Assembly: GCA_033675265.1 (NCBI GenBank)
Contig: JAUJYZ010000871.1
Location: forward strand, 35,568-99,567
DNA: 64,000 nucleotides
Source of the DNA: Actinostola sp. cb2023
Taxonomy: Eukaryota; Cnidaria; Anthozoa; Actiniaria; Actinostolidae
Reading direction: 5' to 3'
The position numbers were made by a program, and so were the translations under genes. Below, piece by piece: positions 49,401-62,600 of this stretch; position 1 is the first letter of the stretch; every line of letters begins with the position of its first letter. The notes under the pieces are model-generated. The model had not been told where the DNA came from. It ran no database searches and worked only from the letters and a program-made list of their open reading frames with translations.

Positions 49401-52400
49401 TATTTTTAGAGGAAAGCCGAGACTTTGACGGAAAGACATCTCGAAAATAAACCGATTCTGAAAAAGTCCTCTCAAAATGAAATAAAGTAGAAATTTTCCA
49501 TATAGAACTAATATGGGAAAACTGGTTTTTCGTAATTTCTAGCCATTCTATTTGTTGTGGCTGCTCAGAATCTTTTGCAAACCTATTTTTAGAGGAAAGC
49601 CGAGACTTTGACGCAAGGAAATCTCGAAAATAAACCGATTCTGAAAAAGTCCTCTTAAAATGACATAACGTAGAAATTTTCCATATAGAGCTAATATGGG
49701 AAAACTGATGTTTCGTAATTTCTAGCCATTCTATTTGTTGTGGCTGCTCAGAATCTTTTGCAAGCCTATTTTTAGAGGAAAGCCGAGACTTTGACGGAAA
49801 GACATCTCGAAAATAAACCGATTCTGAAAAAGTCCTCTCAAAATGACATAAGGTAGAAATTTTCCATATAGAACTAATATGGGAAAACTGGTTTTTCGTA
49901 ATTTCTAGCCATTCTATTTGTTGTGGCTGCTCAGAATCTTTTGCAAACCTATTTTTTGAGGAATGCCGAGACTTTGACGCAAAGAAATCTCGAAAATAAA
50001 CCGATTCTGAAAAAGTCCTCTCAAAATGATATAACGTAGAAATTTTCCATATAGAGCTAATATGGGAAAACTGGTTTTTCGTAATTTCTAGCCATTCTAT
50101 TTGTTGTGGCTGCTCAGAATCTTTTGCAAACCTATTTTTTGAGGAATGCCGAGACTTTGACGGAAAGACATCTCGAAAATAAACCGATTCTGAACAAGTC
50201 CTCTCAAAATGAAATAAAGTAGAAATTTTCCATATAGAACTAATATGGGAAAACTGGTTTTTCGTAATTTCTAGCCATTCTATTTGTTGTGGCTGCTCAG
50301 AATCTTTTAGTCTCGGCTTTCCTCTAAAAATAGGCTTGCAAAAGATTCTGAGCAGCCACAACAAATAGAATGGCTAGAAATTACGAATCATCAGTTTTCC
50401 CATATTAGTTCTATATGGAAAATTTCTACGTTATGTCATTTTAAGAGGACTTTTTCAGAATCGGTTTATTTTCGAGATTTCCTTGCGTCAAAGTCTCGGC
50501 TTTCCTCTAAAAATAGGTTTGCAAAAGATTCTGAGCAGCCACAACAAATAGAATGGCTAGAAATTACGAAAAACCAGTTTTCCCATATTAGTTCTATATG
50601 GAAAATTTCTACTTTATTTCATTTTGAGAGGACTTTTTCAGAATCGGTTTATTTTCGAGATGTCTTTCCGTCAAAGTCTCGGCTTTCCTCTAAAAATAGG
50701 CTTGCAAAAGATTCTGAGCAGCCACAACAAATAGAATGGCTAGAAATTACGAATCATCAGTTTTCTCTTATTAGTTCTATATGGAAAATTTCTACGTTAT
50801 GTCATTTTGAGAGGACTTTTTCAGAATCGGTTTATTTTCGAGATTTCTTTGCGTCAAAGTCTCGGCTTTCCTCTAAAAATACGTTTGAAAAAAAGATTCT
50901 GAGCAGCCACAACAAATAGAATGGCTAGAAATTACGAAAAACCAGTTTTCCCATATTAGCTCTATATGGAAAATTTCTACGTTATGTAATTTTGAGAGGA
51001 CTTTTTCAGAATCGGTTTATTTTCGAGATTTCTTTGCGTCAAAGTCTCGGCATTCCTCAAAAAATAGGTTTGCAAAAGATTCTGAGCAGCCACAACAAAT
51101 AGAATGGCTAGAAATGACGAAAAACCAGTTTTCCCATATTAGTTCTATATGGAAAATTTCTACTTTATTTCATTTTGAGAGGACTTTTTCAGAATCGGTT
51201 TATTTTCGAGATGTCTTTCCGTCAAAGTCTCGGCATTCCTCAAAAAATAGGTTTGCAAAAGATTCTGAGCAGCCACAACAAATAGAATGGCTAGAAATTA
51301 CGAAAAACCAGTTTTCCCATATTAGCTCTATATGGAAAATTTCTACGTTATGTCATTTTGAGAGGACTTTTTCAGAATCGGTTTATTTTCGAGATTTCTT
51401 TGCGTCAAAGTCTCGGCATTCCTCAAAAAAATAGGTTTGCAAAAGATTCTGAGCAGCCACAACAAATAGAATGGCTAGAAATTACGAAAAACCAGTTTTT
51501 CCCATATTAGTTCTATATGGAAAATTTCTACTTTATTTCATTTTGAGAGGACTTTTTCAGAATCGGTTTATTTTCGAGATGTCTTTCCGTCAAAGTCTCG
51601 GCTTTCCTCTAAAAATAGGCTTGCAAAAGATTCTGAGCAGCCACAACAAATAGAATGGCTAGAAATTACGAATCATCAGTTTTTCCCATATTAGTTCTAT
51701 ATGGAAAATTTCTACGTTATGTCATTTTAAGAGGACTTTTTCAGAATCGGTTTATTTTCGAGATTTCTTTGCATCAAAGTCTCGGCATTCCTCTAAAAAT
51801 AGGTTTGCAAAAGATTCTGAGCAGCCACAACAAATAGAATGGCTAGAAATTACGAAAAACCAGTTTTCCCATATTAGTTCTATATGGAAAATTTCTACTT
51901 TATTTCATTTTGAGAGGACTTTTTCAGAATCGGTTTATTTTCGAGATGTCTTTCCGTCAAAGTCTCGGCATTCCTCGAAAAAAATAGGTTTGCAAAAGAT
52001 TCTGAGTAGCCACAACAAATAGAATGGCTATAAATTACGAAAAACCAGTTTTCCCATATTAGCTCTATATGGAAAATTTTCTACGTTATGTCATTTTGAG
52101 AGGACTTTTTCAGAATCGGTTTATTTTCGAGATTTCTTTGCGTCAAAGTCTCGGCATTCCTCAAAAAATAGGTTTGCAAAAGATTCTGAGCAGCCACAAC
52201 AAATAGAATGGCTAGAAATTACGAAAAACCAGTTTTCCCATATTAGTTCTATATGGAAAATTTCTACTTTATTTCATTTTGAGAGGACTTTTTCAGAATC
52301 GTTATTTTCGAGATGTCTTTCCGTCAAAGTCTCGGCTTTCCTCTAAAAATAGGCTTGCAAAAGATTCTGAGCAGCCACAACAAATAGAATGGCTAGAAAT

Positions 52401-53635
52401 TAGGAATCATCAGTTTTCCCATATTAGTTCTATATGGAAAATTTCTACGTTATGTCATTTTAAGAGGACTTTTTCAGAATCGGTTTATTTTCGAGATTTC
52501 CTTGCGTCAAAGTCTCGGCTTTCCTCTAAAAATAGGTTTGCAAAAGATTCTGAGCAGCCACAACAAATAGAATGGCTAGAAATTTCGAAACATCATTCGT
52601 TTCTCTTATTAGTTCTATATGGAAAATTTCTACGTTATGTCATTTTGAGAGGACTTTTTTCAGAATCGGTTTATTTTCGAGATGTCTTTCCGTCAAAGTC
52701 TCGGCTTTCCTCTAAAAATAGGTTTGCAAAAGATTCTGAGCAGCCACAACAAATAGAATGGCTAGAAATTACGAAACATCAGTTTTCCCATATTAGCTCT
52801 ATATGGAAAAAATGTCTACGGTTATGTCATTTTGAGAGGATTTATCCAGAATCGGTTTATTTTTCGAGATGTCTTTGCGTCAAAGTCTCGGCTTTCCTAA
52901 AAAAAAATAGGTTTGCAAAAGATTCTGAGCAGCCACAACAAATAGAATGGCTAGAAATTACGAAACATCAGTTTTCCCATATTAGCTCTATATGGAAAAT
53001 TTCTACGTTATGTAATTTTGAGAGGACTTTTTCAGAATCGGTTTATTTTCGAGATGTCTTTCCGTCAAAGTCTCGGCTTTCCTCTAAAAATAGGCTTGCA
53101 AAAGATTCTGAGCAGCCACAACAAATAGAATGGCTAGAAATTACGAAAAACCAGTTTTCCCATATTAGCTCTATATGGAAAATTTCTACGTTATGTAATT
53201 TTAAGAGGACTTTTTCAGAATCGGTTTATTTTCGAGATTTCCTTGCGTCAAAGTCTCGGCTTTTCCTCTAAAAATAGGTTTGCAAAAGATTCTGAGCAGC
53301 CCACAACAAAGAAATGGCTAGAAATTACGAAACATCAATTTTGCCATATTAGCTCTATATGGCAAACGATTTGTTGTGGCTGCTCAGAATCTTGTGTAAA
53401 CCTATTTTTTGAGGAAAGCCGAGACTTTGACGCAAGGAAATCTCGAAAATAAAACGATTCTGAAAAAGTCCTCTCAAAATTACATAACGTAGAAATTTTC
53501 CATATATAGCTAATATGGGAAAACTGGTTTTTCGTAATTTCTAGCCATTCTATTTGTTGTGGCTGCTCAGAATTTTTTGCAATCCTATTTTTTGAGGAAA
53601 ATCAAGACTTTGACGCAAAGAAATCTGGTAAATAA
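46490..53635. repeat. 183-bp satellite array around axis 2
   Basis: About 39 units. Orientation runs forward (46490-46745), reverse (about 46760-50308), forward (50309-53360) and reverse (about 53370-53635). The unit contains ACGAAAAACCAGTTTTCCC, the small palindrome CCATAT-TAGTTCT-ATATGG, and TTCAGAATCGGTTTATTTTC. The period is 61 codons, so one frame stays open over long stretches (up to 449 codons on the minus strand, 50364-49015; also 52279-53271 plus). I regard these as satellite, not genes. Confidence 0.93.
49809..50308. other. Unmatched spacer between the arms of palindrome 2
   Basis: Comparing variant units outward from 50309 (right) with those on the left, the matching series on the left starts only after about 2.7 extra units. 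The paired positions then sum to about 100117, the same constant as for the ABCG exons of B and C near the axis. The roughly 500 bp in between have no partner. Confidence 0.65.
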
Positions 53636-55165
53636 ATAGTCTCTTAGACTGTTTTTATCTATCCCTTAGTACGTTCGTACGGCCATACTAGTCTCTTAGA
53701 ATGTTTTTATCTACTCCTTGGTACGCTTAGTACGTTCGTACGGCCATGCATATATAGTCTCTTAGACTGTTTTTATATGGCCATACTAGTCTCTTAGACT
53801 GTTTTTATATGGCCATACTAGTCTCTTAGTCTGTTTTTATATGGCCATACTAATCTCTTAGACTGTTTTTATATGGCCATACTATAGCTAGTCTCTTTAA
53901 TAGACTGTTTTTATATGGCCATACTAGTCTCTTAGAATGTTTTTATATGGCCATACTAGTCTCTTAGACTGTTTTTATATGGCCATACTAGCTAGTCTCT
54001 TTAATAGACTGTTTTTATATGGCCATACTTATATTAGTCTCTTAGAATGTTTTTATATGGCCATATACTAGTCTCTTAGACTGTGTTTTTATATGCATGG
54101 CCATACTAGTCTCTTAGACTGTTTTTATATGGCCATACTAGTCTCTTAGACTGTTTTTATATGGCCATATACTAGTCTCTTAGACTGTTTTTATATGGCC
54201 ATACTAGTCTCTTAGCTGTTTTTATATGGCCATTAAGCTAGTCTCTTTAATAGACTGTTTTTATATGGCCATACTAGTCTCTTAGAATGTTTTTATATGG
54301 CCATACTAGTCTCTTAGACTGTTTTTATATGGCCATATACTAGTCTCTTAGACTGTTTTTATATGGCCATACTAGTCTCTTAGACTGTTTTTATATGGCC
54401 ATACTAGCTAGTCTCTTTAATAGACTGTTTTTATATGGCCATACTAGTCTCTTAGAATGTTTTTATATGGCCATACTAGTCTCTTAGACTGTTTTTATAT
54501 GGCCATACTAGCTAGTCTCTTTAATAGACTGTTTTTATATGGCCATACTTAGTCTCTTAGAATGTTTTTATATGGCCATATACTAGTCTCTTAGACTGTT
54601 TTTATATGGCCATACTAGTCTCTTAGACTGTTTTTATATGGCCATACTAGTCTCTTAGACTGTTTTTATATGGCCATATACTAGTCTCTTAGACTGTTTG
54701 TATATATGGCCATACTTAGTCTCTTAGACTGTTTTTATATGGCCATACTAGCTAGTCTCTTTAATAGACTGTTTTTTTTATATGGCCATATTATACTAGT
54801 CTCTTAGACTGTTTTTATATGGCCATACTAGTCTCTTAGACTGTTTTTATATGGCCAGGATACTAGCTAGTCTCTTTAATAGACTGTTTTTATATGGCCA
54901 TACTAGTCTCTTAGAATGTTTTTATATGGCCATACTAGTCTCTTAGACTGTTTTTATATGGCCATACTAGCTAGTCTCTTTAATAGACTGTTTTTATATG
55001 GCCATACTAGTCTCTTAGAATGTTTTTATATGGCCATACTAGTCTCTTAGACTGTTTTTTATATGGCCATACTAGTCTCTTAGACTGTTTTTATATGGCC
55101 ATACTAGTCTCTTAGAATGTTTTTATATGGCCATGACAATATAGTCTCTTAGAATGTTTTTATAT
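53636..55165. repeat. 32-bp satellite, arm C
   Basis: Mirror image of 44950-46480, including rare variants in the same order, such as the GGCCAGGATACTAG unit (54855-54868), which pairs with CTAGTATCCTGGCC in arm B (45249-45262). Confidence 0.95.
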
Positions 55166-55177
55166 ATATATCCCTTA

Positions 55178-55660
55178 ATAGCAGATGAGTAAAATAAACA
55201 TGCTAATGAGATGAGTATAAAAATAACATGCTAATGAGCAGATGAGTACAATAACATGCTAATGAGCAGATGAGTAAAATGACATGCTAATGAGCAGATG
55301 AGTAAAATAACATGCTAATGAGCAGATGAATAAAATAACATGCTAATTAATGAGCAGCTGTCAGTAAAATAACATGCTAATAATGAGCAGATGAGTAAAA
55401 TGACATGCTAATGTCTCAGCAGATGAGTAAAATGACATGCTAATGAGCAGATGAGTAAAATAACATGCTAATGAGCAGATGAGTAAAATAACATGCTAAT
55501 GAGCAGATGAGTAAAATAACATGCTAATGAGCAGATGAGTAAAATAACATGCTAATGAGCAGATGAGTAAAATAACATGCTAATGAGCAGATGAGTAAAA
55601 TAACATTGAGCATTTGGCGTGTTTAATACTTAGCATGTTATTTTAGTCATCTGCTCATTA
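55178..55660. repeat. 28-bp minisatellite, arm C
   Basis: Mirror image of 44450-44938, including irregular units (for example the GAGCAGCTGTCAGTAAAAT unit). Orientation is the same as at 9129-10142. Confidence 0.95.
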
Positions 55661-56668
55661 GCATACATGTACATGTACTAAAAACAAGTTACATGAAATA
55701 ATTCTATTGACAATTTAATTTTGACAATGAGAAGCAAAGTATTTCAATATTTTATTTTGTCAAAGAATTGAATATTTTTATTATTGAAAGAATGAATTTA
55801 TTATCACAGTCTATCTTTTATTCCAATTCAAACATCAACTAGTGAAATATAGTTGGTGTGTTGCCTCGTCGGCTTTTACCAACTCAATAAAAGATGAAGA
55901 TTAAATGAGTGTTTTTTAAATACTAAGAATGTCAACTATGGTCTACAACATTTTTCTTGGAATCATAGAATAATGAGTTGTCCCAAGTTCATAGGGACTA
56001 TCAATTATTGTGGATTTTCAGTAAATTTTAGAGTTTTAGATTTTTACATTATTATTGTTATTTGCATATTTTTTTGTAAGTTAATAATTACACTGAAAAG
56101 CCAATTTTGGAGTTGTACATACATACATACATAGTTTATTGTACCTCCCAATATGGGTTTTTCAGTTACAAGAATATAATAAAGTTATTATTATTATTTA
56201 TTATTAAATACTAACGACTGTTGTTGACAACAATATCAGTTTTTGTGAAATGTTGCAATTACAGTAATGATAAGATTTCTAGATAATAATAAAACTTCAT
56301 GATAATAAGTTATGAAATTTAAAGAAAAAGCATTTTTATTTGTGTGATTATAACAAATATACCTATCCCTAAGTCCTGATACATTAAAATTATAAGAATA
56401 TAATAGTTTTATAAACAATACAAATTTTGATCCTAAAAGAAAGAAAACACTCAGACAGGTGTTTCTTCAAGTATGCCGAGTATTGTGATATATATTTATT
56501 ATACGTGATTACTATTATAGTCATGTGACTACACTCAAGTCACATGACTTGTGAAACTTGTCATACAATCGAGGTTGTGCACCGAATGAATTAGATGTGA
56601 ATAAATCTATGTGTACACTTGGGCTGGATACAGAGAATCCATTAACCAAGTTAAACATTCTAAATTGA
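55661..56668 (-). other. 3' flank of ABCG copy C
   Basis: Mirror of the copy B flank. AATAAA on the minus strand lies at 56500-56495. No gene is seen. Confidence 0.6.
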
Positions 56669-59600
56669 TTACTCTGTTTTACTTGATCGATATAACAGCA
56701 GTAGAAAAGCTATGATGCGAAAGCCAATAAACAGAGCAAGAAGGGCGTAAATGTCAAACATGAAGTTATTCTGAAGAAAAAGAAAAAATGCATTTAGACA
56801 AAAATGTATATGAACTTCGATGGCACTATAAGATGGGATGCTAGTTTTGCAATATACATACCACATAGCTCATAAATTACCCTGTGAGCAGGGGTTTCTT
56901 TACAGCCCTCTCTTCTGACTTTGGCTCGTCGAGGGAAAAATAAATGACGAAGCAAATTCAGAAGTTATAGTGGGACAGAAAGGATCCTCTGCTCATAGGG
57001 TATTCAAACATATACTTGGCTATTGAATGAAACAACTCCAGACAACCCAGGCATAAGTCAAGACAAAAAAAGGATTGATTTTCAGCCAGTATTCCTTACT
57101 TTATCAAGACCAAGAAAATCTATGGCAGCATCACCGTTAGGTATGCACAAATTTGTTTGATGGCCAACCGTACAGTTACCTAAAATAATAATAATAATAA
57201 TAATAATAACAACAATAATAATAATAACAACAACAATAATAAAATAATAATAACAACAATAACAATAATAATAATAATAACAACAACAATAATAATAATA
57301 ATAATAATGACAACAATAATAATAATAACAACAATAATAATAATAATAATAATAATAAAATAATAATAATAATAATAACAACAACAATAATAATAATAAT
57401 AATAATAACAACAATGGCTTTATTTCCAAAACTGCAGACTGAACTGAATTGTAATTACAAACTCTAAAATATATATAAAATAGATATTACACCAATATAC
57501 AGTATCTAGCATTTTGGAAGCAAGCATACACGTCATTAGGACTTCACTCTAGTAATTTTTTATTCCAAAGGCCAATGTTAAACAGATCCTTGGCATTCAT
57601 TCTTATCAAGGCACCTTGAGCAATCGACATTTGTAATCCCTTTTGTTCATTTTCCCTTCATAATTTCATGTAATTCATTTCGTAATGGTGGCCTATAATG
57701 CTGACGACCTTTTTGAAGCAAGTGTATATTGAGTACAAAGGAAGGTATTCAGATAATAATTAACAACTGACTATACTTACTAATAGGTCCATAGCCATCC
57801 CACTGGTTTACATTCAGCAGTTCAAAGCCATATCGGAACCATGAGATATATTTGATCCAAATAAAGTAATCAGGAACGGTTCTGGTAAAAAGAGAAAGCA
57901 TCCACTGTCAGTACAGGCAGCCATTGAAATTATTTCTTCTGTGGCTCAAAATATAACTGTACATTGTGTGCATGCACAGGTCTTTTGTTGTTGTTGTTTT
58001 TTTTTGGGGGGGGGGGGGGGGATGAGTGAGCAATATATATTTGGCTTCCTGTGGTAATCATGGTATCCTTGTGGACTTTCCTACATACATGTAGAGCATG
58101 TCAATATCTAGTGTACATTAATAAACTTTATTTGCCACAGAAATCTTTCAGTTTACACTGTGACATGGCATGATTGGAGTTTCATACCATGTCACCATAT
58201 GCACATGTAGGTAGATGATACTAATACCGTGTGTGGGATGTATTGGGCGACTACCACTCAAGGCATCCATATATATTAATTGTCAGTAATGAGTACAAAT
58301 TGTACATGTTTCAAGGAGATTTATGCCTCCAATGGTCTCATTTTAGAAGAAATAGCAAAATATATACCTCTTATTAACTGAGTGCGAAGTCCGTATGGGA
58401 AGTTATGGACCGAGTTTTTTTCGCACGGCCTTATGCCATAAAAAGTGGGGGGAAACGAGGATCTATAACTTCCCATATGGACCGAGCAAGCGAGGTTAAT
58501 AATTAAGATATTTATTACTTTTCTGTTTTCAGGAAGTTACGGCCCACTAATTGACCAATAGGAGCGAGCGTAGTATCTGTGCTATATTAATAATAAGTTA
58601 CGGCCCACTAATTGACCAATAGGAGCGAGCATAGTATCTGTGCTATATTAATAATAAGTTACGGCCCACTAATTGACCAATAGGAGCGAGCGTAGTATCT
58701 GTGCTATATTAATAATAAGTTACGGCCCACTAATTGACCAATAGGAGCGAGCGTAGTATCTGTGCTATATTAATAATAAGTTACGGTACTTACGAATCCT
58801 TCAAGAAAAACCCTCCAAACAGCATTAATGGTAACATTAATGGAGGTCCTAAAGCTGAAGCACCCTCGACACTCGGCGATATACAAGATATTATATAACC
58901 TGCAACAGAATTGTGTAGAATGAGATGGTTGATGCATGAATAGATGGAAAAATGCAAGAATGGATGGATGGTCAAATACAATAATCTAGTCAGTTGCCAT
59001 GCTGACCAGGTGATTTTCACGATGGCATGATTTAATTTCAACTATCAGAATGCTTTGGGAATGTCTTTCTTATTCAGATTTTTATACCCTCTTAACATGT
59101 ATCTAGAGTGAGGTGCGGTATTGCGAAAAAAATAATGTTGTGTCAATTTTCTAATGTTTCTGCAATACATACCATATGATACTGCTACATTGGTTAACAG
59201 AGTCAAGATAACAACCGCATAAACAAATGGAAGAACTTGTGCACGTAGACCTAATGCACAGAACACAAATTATTATTAATTTTGGTGTCAAAAAGAAATG
59301 TCACGAAAGGAATACAAATAAACAAGTTACCACATGCACTTCTAACCTATCATCCAGTAAGCAAAAGTAGTTAAAATTAGTGGCGATACAATAAAAATTG
59401 GAACCTACAACGAGAAAAAAACACTGAGTTAAACACTTTAAAAAAATTATTTCCCTCCTTGTTCTTGCATTTTGGTACTTTAATGGCTTCCTCTCAATAA
59501 TATAAATGAGAAAAAGTAGGACCAATAAGGGGCATGCATTTCCTTGTATAATGACCAGCAGTGACGTTTTTCATTTGCACCAATACATTGCATTATCATT

Positions 59601-62600
59601 CACATTATTTTCTCTGGGATTTTCATTGGTCGAGAGACGTCTACGTCACTGCAGATAACTTCCTACGAATAAATGTCTTCGTTCTCCTCTACAATGGCAG
59701 CTCGATTTTTTCCAGAGTTGTTGCTTTAGGTGAGAGAAAATAATGTGATTGATAAAACAATTATTAATTTTTATTTTTTGTCTCTAAGTTTAGTTTCCTA
59801 TTCACAGATGAATATAGCAACCATGTAGAAATGCTGTGAATAAACCGTTATTATTATTATTATTAACAATAATAATTATTATTAAACATTTTACTCACAA
59901 TCTCGCATCTGATTGGCTGAGAGCATGCAGTTAATTCTCGATAGCATGTGAACTTGACAGGATAAATCTACAGATAATAGATTTATCCTGTCAAGTTCAT
60001 TCAAGGGATTCAATGTCATGAAGAGCGGTAGGTTTGCAGTGTCAATGCAGGCCATGGCAGCATTTATTGACCTGATTATAATTGTGTTCTCACTTATACA
60101 AAATGTTTAATAAAACAATAATATTAAATTCAGTTTTCGCATGATATCGTAAATTATCAAGACCTATCTGTGTTACTCAGCCTTTCGCAGATAACACAGA
60201 CCTTGGTCTTGATAATTTACGATATCATGCTCAACCTTATCCAATAATTGCTTATTATTAAACATTTTACTCACTATCTCGCATCTGATTGGCTGAGAGC
60301 ATGCAGTTAATTCTTGATAGCATATGTGAACTTGACAGGATAAATCTATTATCTGCTGCAGATAATAGATTTATCCTGTCAAGTTTATTCAAGGTTATAG
60401 CATTTATTTAACTGATTATAATAATTTGTTAAATGCAAAATGTTTGATAAAACAATAATAATTATTCAATTCAATTATTATTGAATTCGGTTTTCGCATG
60501 ATATCGTAAATTATCAAGACCTACGGCTTCGGCAGATAACACAGACCTCGGTCTTGATAAATTACGATATCATGCTCAACCTCATCCAATAATTGCTTAT
60601 TGTTAATAATAATAATGGTTTATTCACAGCATTCACACAATTATTGTTAATAATAATAATAATTGTTACAAATGACATTGTCAAGATATTGATACACAAG
60701 CTTATAGCCTTATTGTTACTGTTTACATAATCAACTTAGTTAATCATTATAGTTTACAATCAACGACCATGTAATTTGAACCACTTTAGATATACAGTGA
60801 TATACAGTAGATTCAGACATTGTACGGCGGACCCGTTTAGCTGATATTTTAGAGACAAGTTTACACCCGTGTGTAATAAGCAACCCTGAAACGCCACCAG
60901 ATGTAAGTAGAGATTTACAATGATTTTAGACACCCACAACAAGACATTGATTGTAATAAATAGACCAATATTTAGATATGTATTTTGTGTTTGTTGTAGC
61001 GAACCTTAATCGAAGATAGAAATAAATATGAGCGTATAGATCATGGCGACGACTCAGTACCGAAATACCGACATATAACGACTGATATAACGACATTTCT
61101 ACAATAATAATAATAACGGTTTATTCACAATAATTATTATTGAACTCGGTTTTCGCAAAATATCGTGATTTGTCAGTGGCGAGCAGATTAATTATTTGCC
61201 GATGCCGAACTGTTTAATTTTTCTGTGTACATGTACACCAACAGTCAGTTTACCATCTTTTAGAAAGCTGAAGAACAATCTGTACATGCTGACTTTACAC
61301 CAAAGGCAGAACAAAATGGTTTTGTACTAACTCTTTTATGTTTTGATCAATGGTCAGGGCTAATGTACATGTAGTGCTTCCATGCAAATGAAAAACCCCA
61401 CTGGTCACAATACAAGGAATGTGCCTTTAAGCCTATAAGCTAAGAAACCACCTGCATACATACCTCTGCAAATGTCTTTGACAGAAAGTAGACATCAGTT
61501 CTATATATGCCATTTTTGTGATCTCGAATAAATACAGGCAACTCTGCAGGAAAAACCTGCAAGACAAAGAGAAGATACTTGTGCTGCTATTAGCCTTATA
61601 CGTGACCAGTTCTCAGGGAGGGGTATCGAATGGTCAAGGCGAGACTTTGCGAGACTCCAAGACAAGGCATTTTTTGTGAACCCGAGACGCTTTTTCACCA
61701 ATTTCCACTGTTGTCAAAATTCGAGACTGAGACGGCTTTTTGCGAAAAAATGAGACTTCGAGACCCACGAAATTTGACCAAAATTTTGTGCGACTCTGAT
61801 TTTTTGCGAGAACCATTCGACACCCTTTCATGATCAGGCGAGAAAGGGGAGGGGGAGTGGAGAATTAGGAAGGGAGAACTGATAAGATCCAACTGATTGA
61901 TTATCTATATATAAAGTTGCACTTACAAAAATGACTCCTTGAAGGGCTGAAAATGTTGCAGATATTACAAGGAAGAAAATGGCACCAGCAAGGTTTTGAA
62001 CCCCGCTGGTGTTGATGGGTGTTTGAAGGTAGATGAGTCCAGCTATGAGTGATGTGACCTATGGAAATGTATATATACTTAAGACATGGAAAAATGTAAA
62101 GAAGGAAGGATCTATGGAAGTAAATTAGCTTTGTATCTATAGAAATAACAAATTAAAGTAGGAAGATGGTCCTTAACTATACTGCATAAAACATGTAAAT
62201 TGGCAGATGGAACCGAGTAAAACACAAGTGGCACTGCATGATGAAAGTATGATGTAGCTGTCAGTGCATGCATGCTTGCTGGCATTCTTTGCAGATTAAA
62301 GATTTAGATTTAGATTCTCGTATGAAATCCCTGATCAAGTACATGTAGTTTCTTTGGCATAAATAAATTGTGTAGCCATGGGTACCAGGGTGGAAATCTT
62401 CATCTGCAACCAATTTTACACACTGTCCCAAAACCTGAATTGTTTGGTGGTTACATGTCTCTCGATGACTGTACTGCCGTTTCTAAATCTTGTACCAGTT
62501 TTGCTTAATTAATTCCATTCTTCGCTTGATTTCACTGCATTTTTGTATTTGGGAAATTTATTAAGTGAAGTTTCTATTATTTTTCTTGACATTTTGTTTA

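Noticed and set aside
48097..50364. Long repeat proteins of 61-residue units
   Set aside because: The frame stays open because the satellite period is a multiple of three. There is no start context, splice structure or clear purifying selection, and neighbouring units are inverted or frameshifted.
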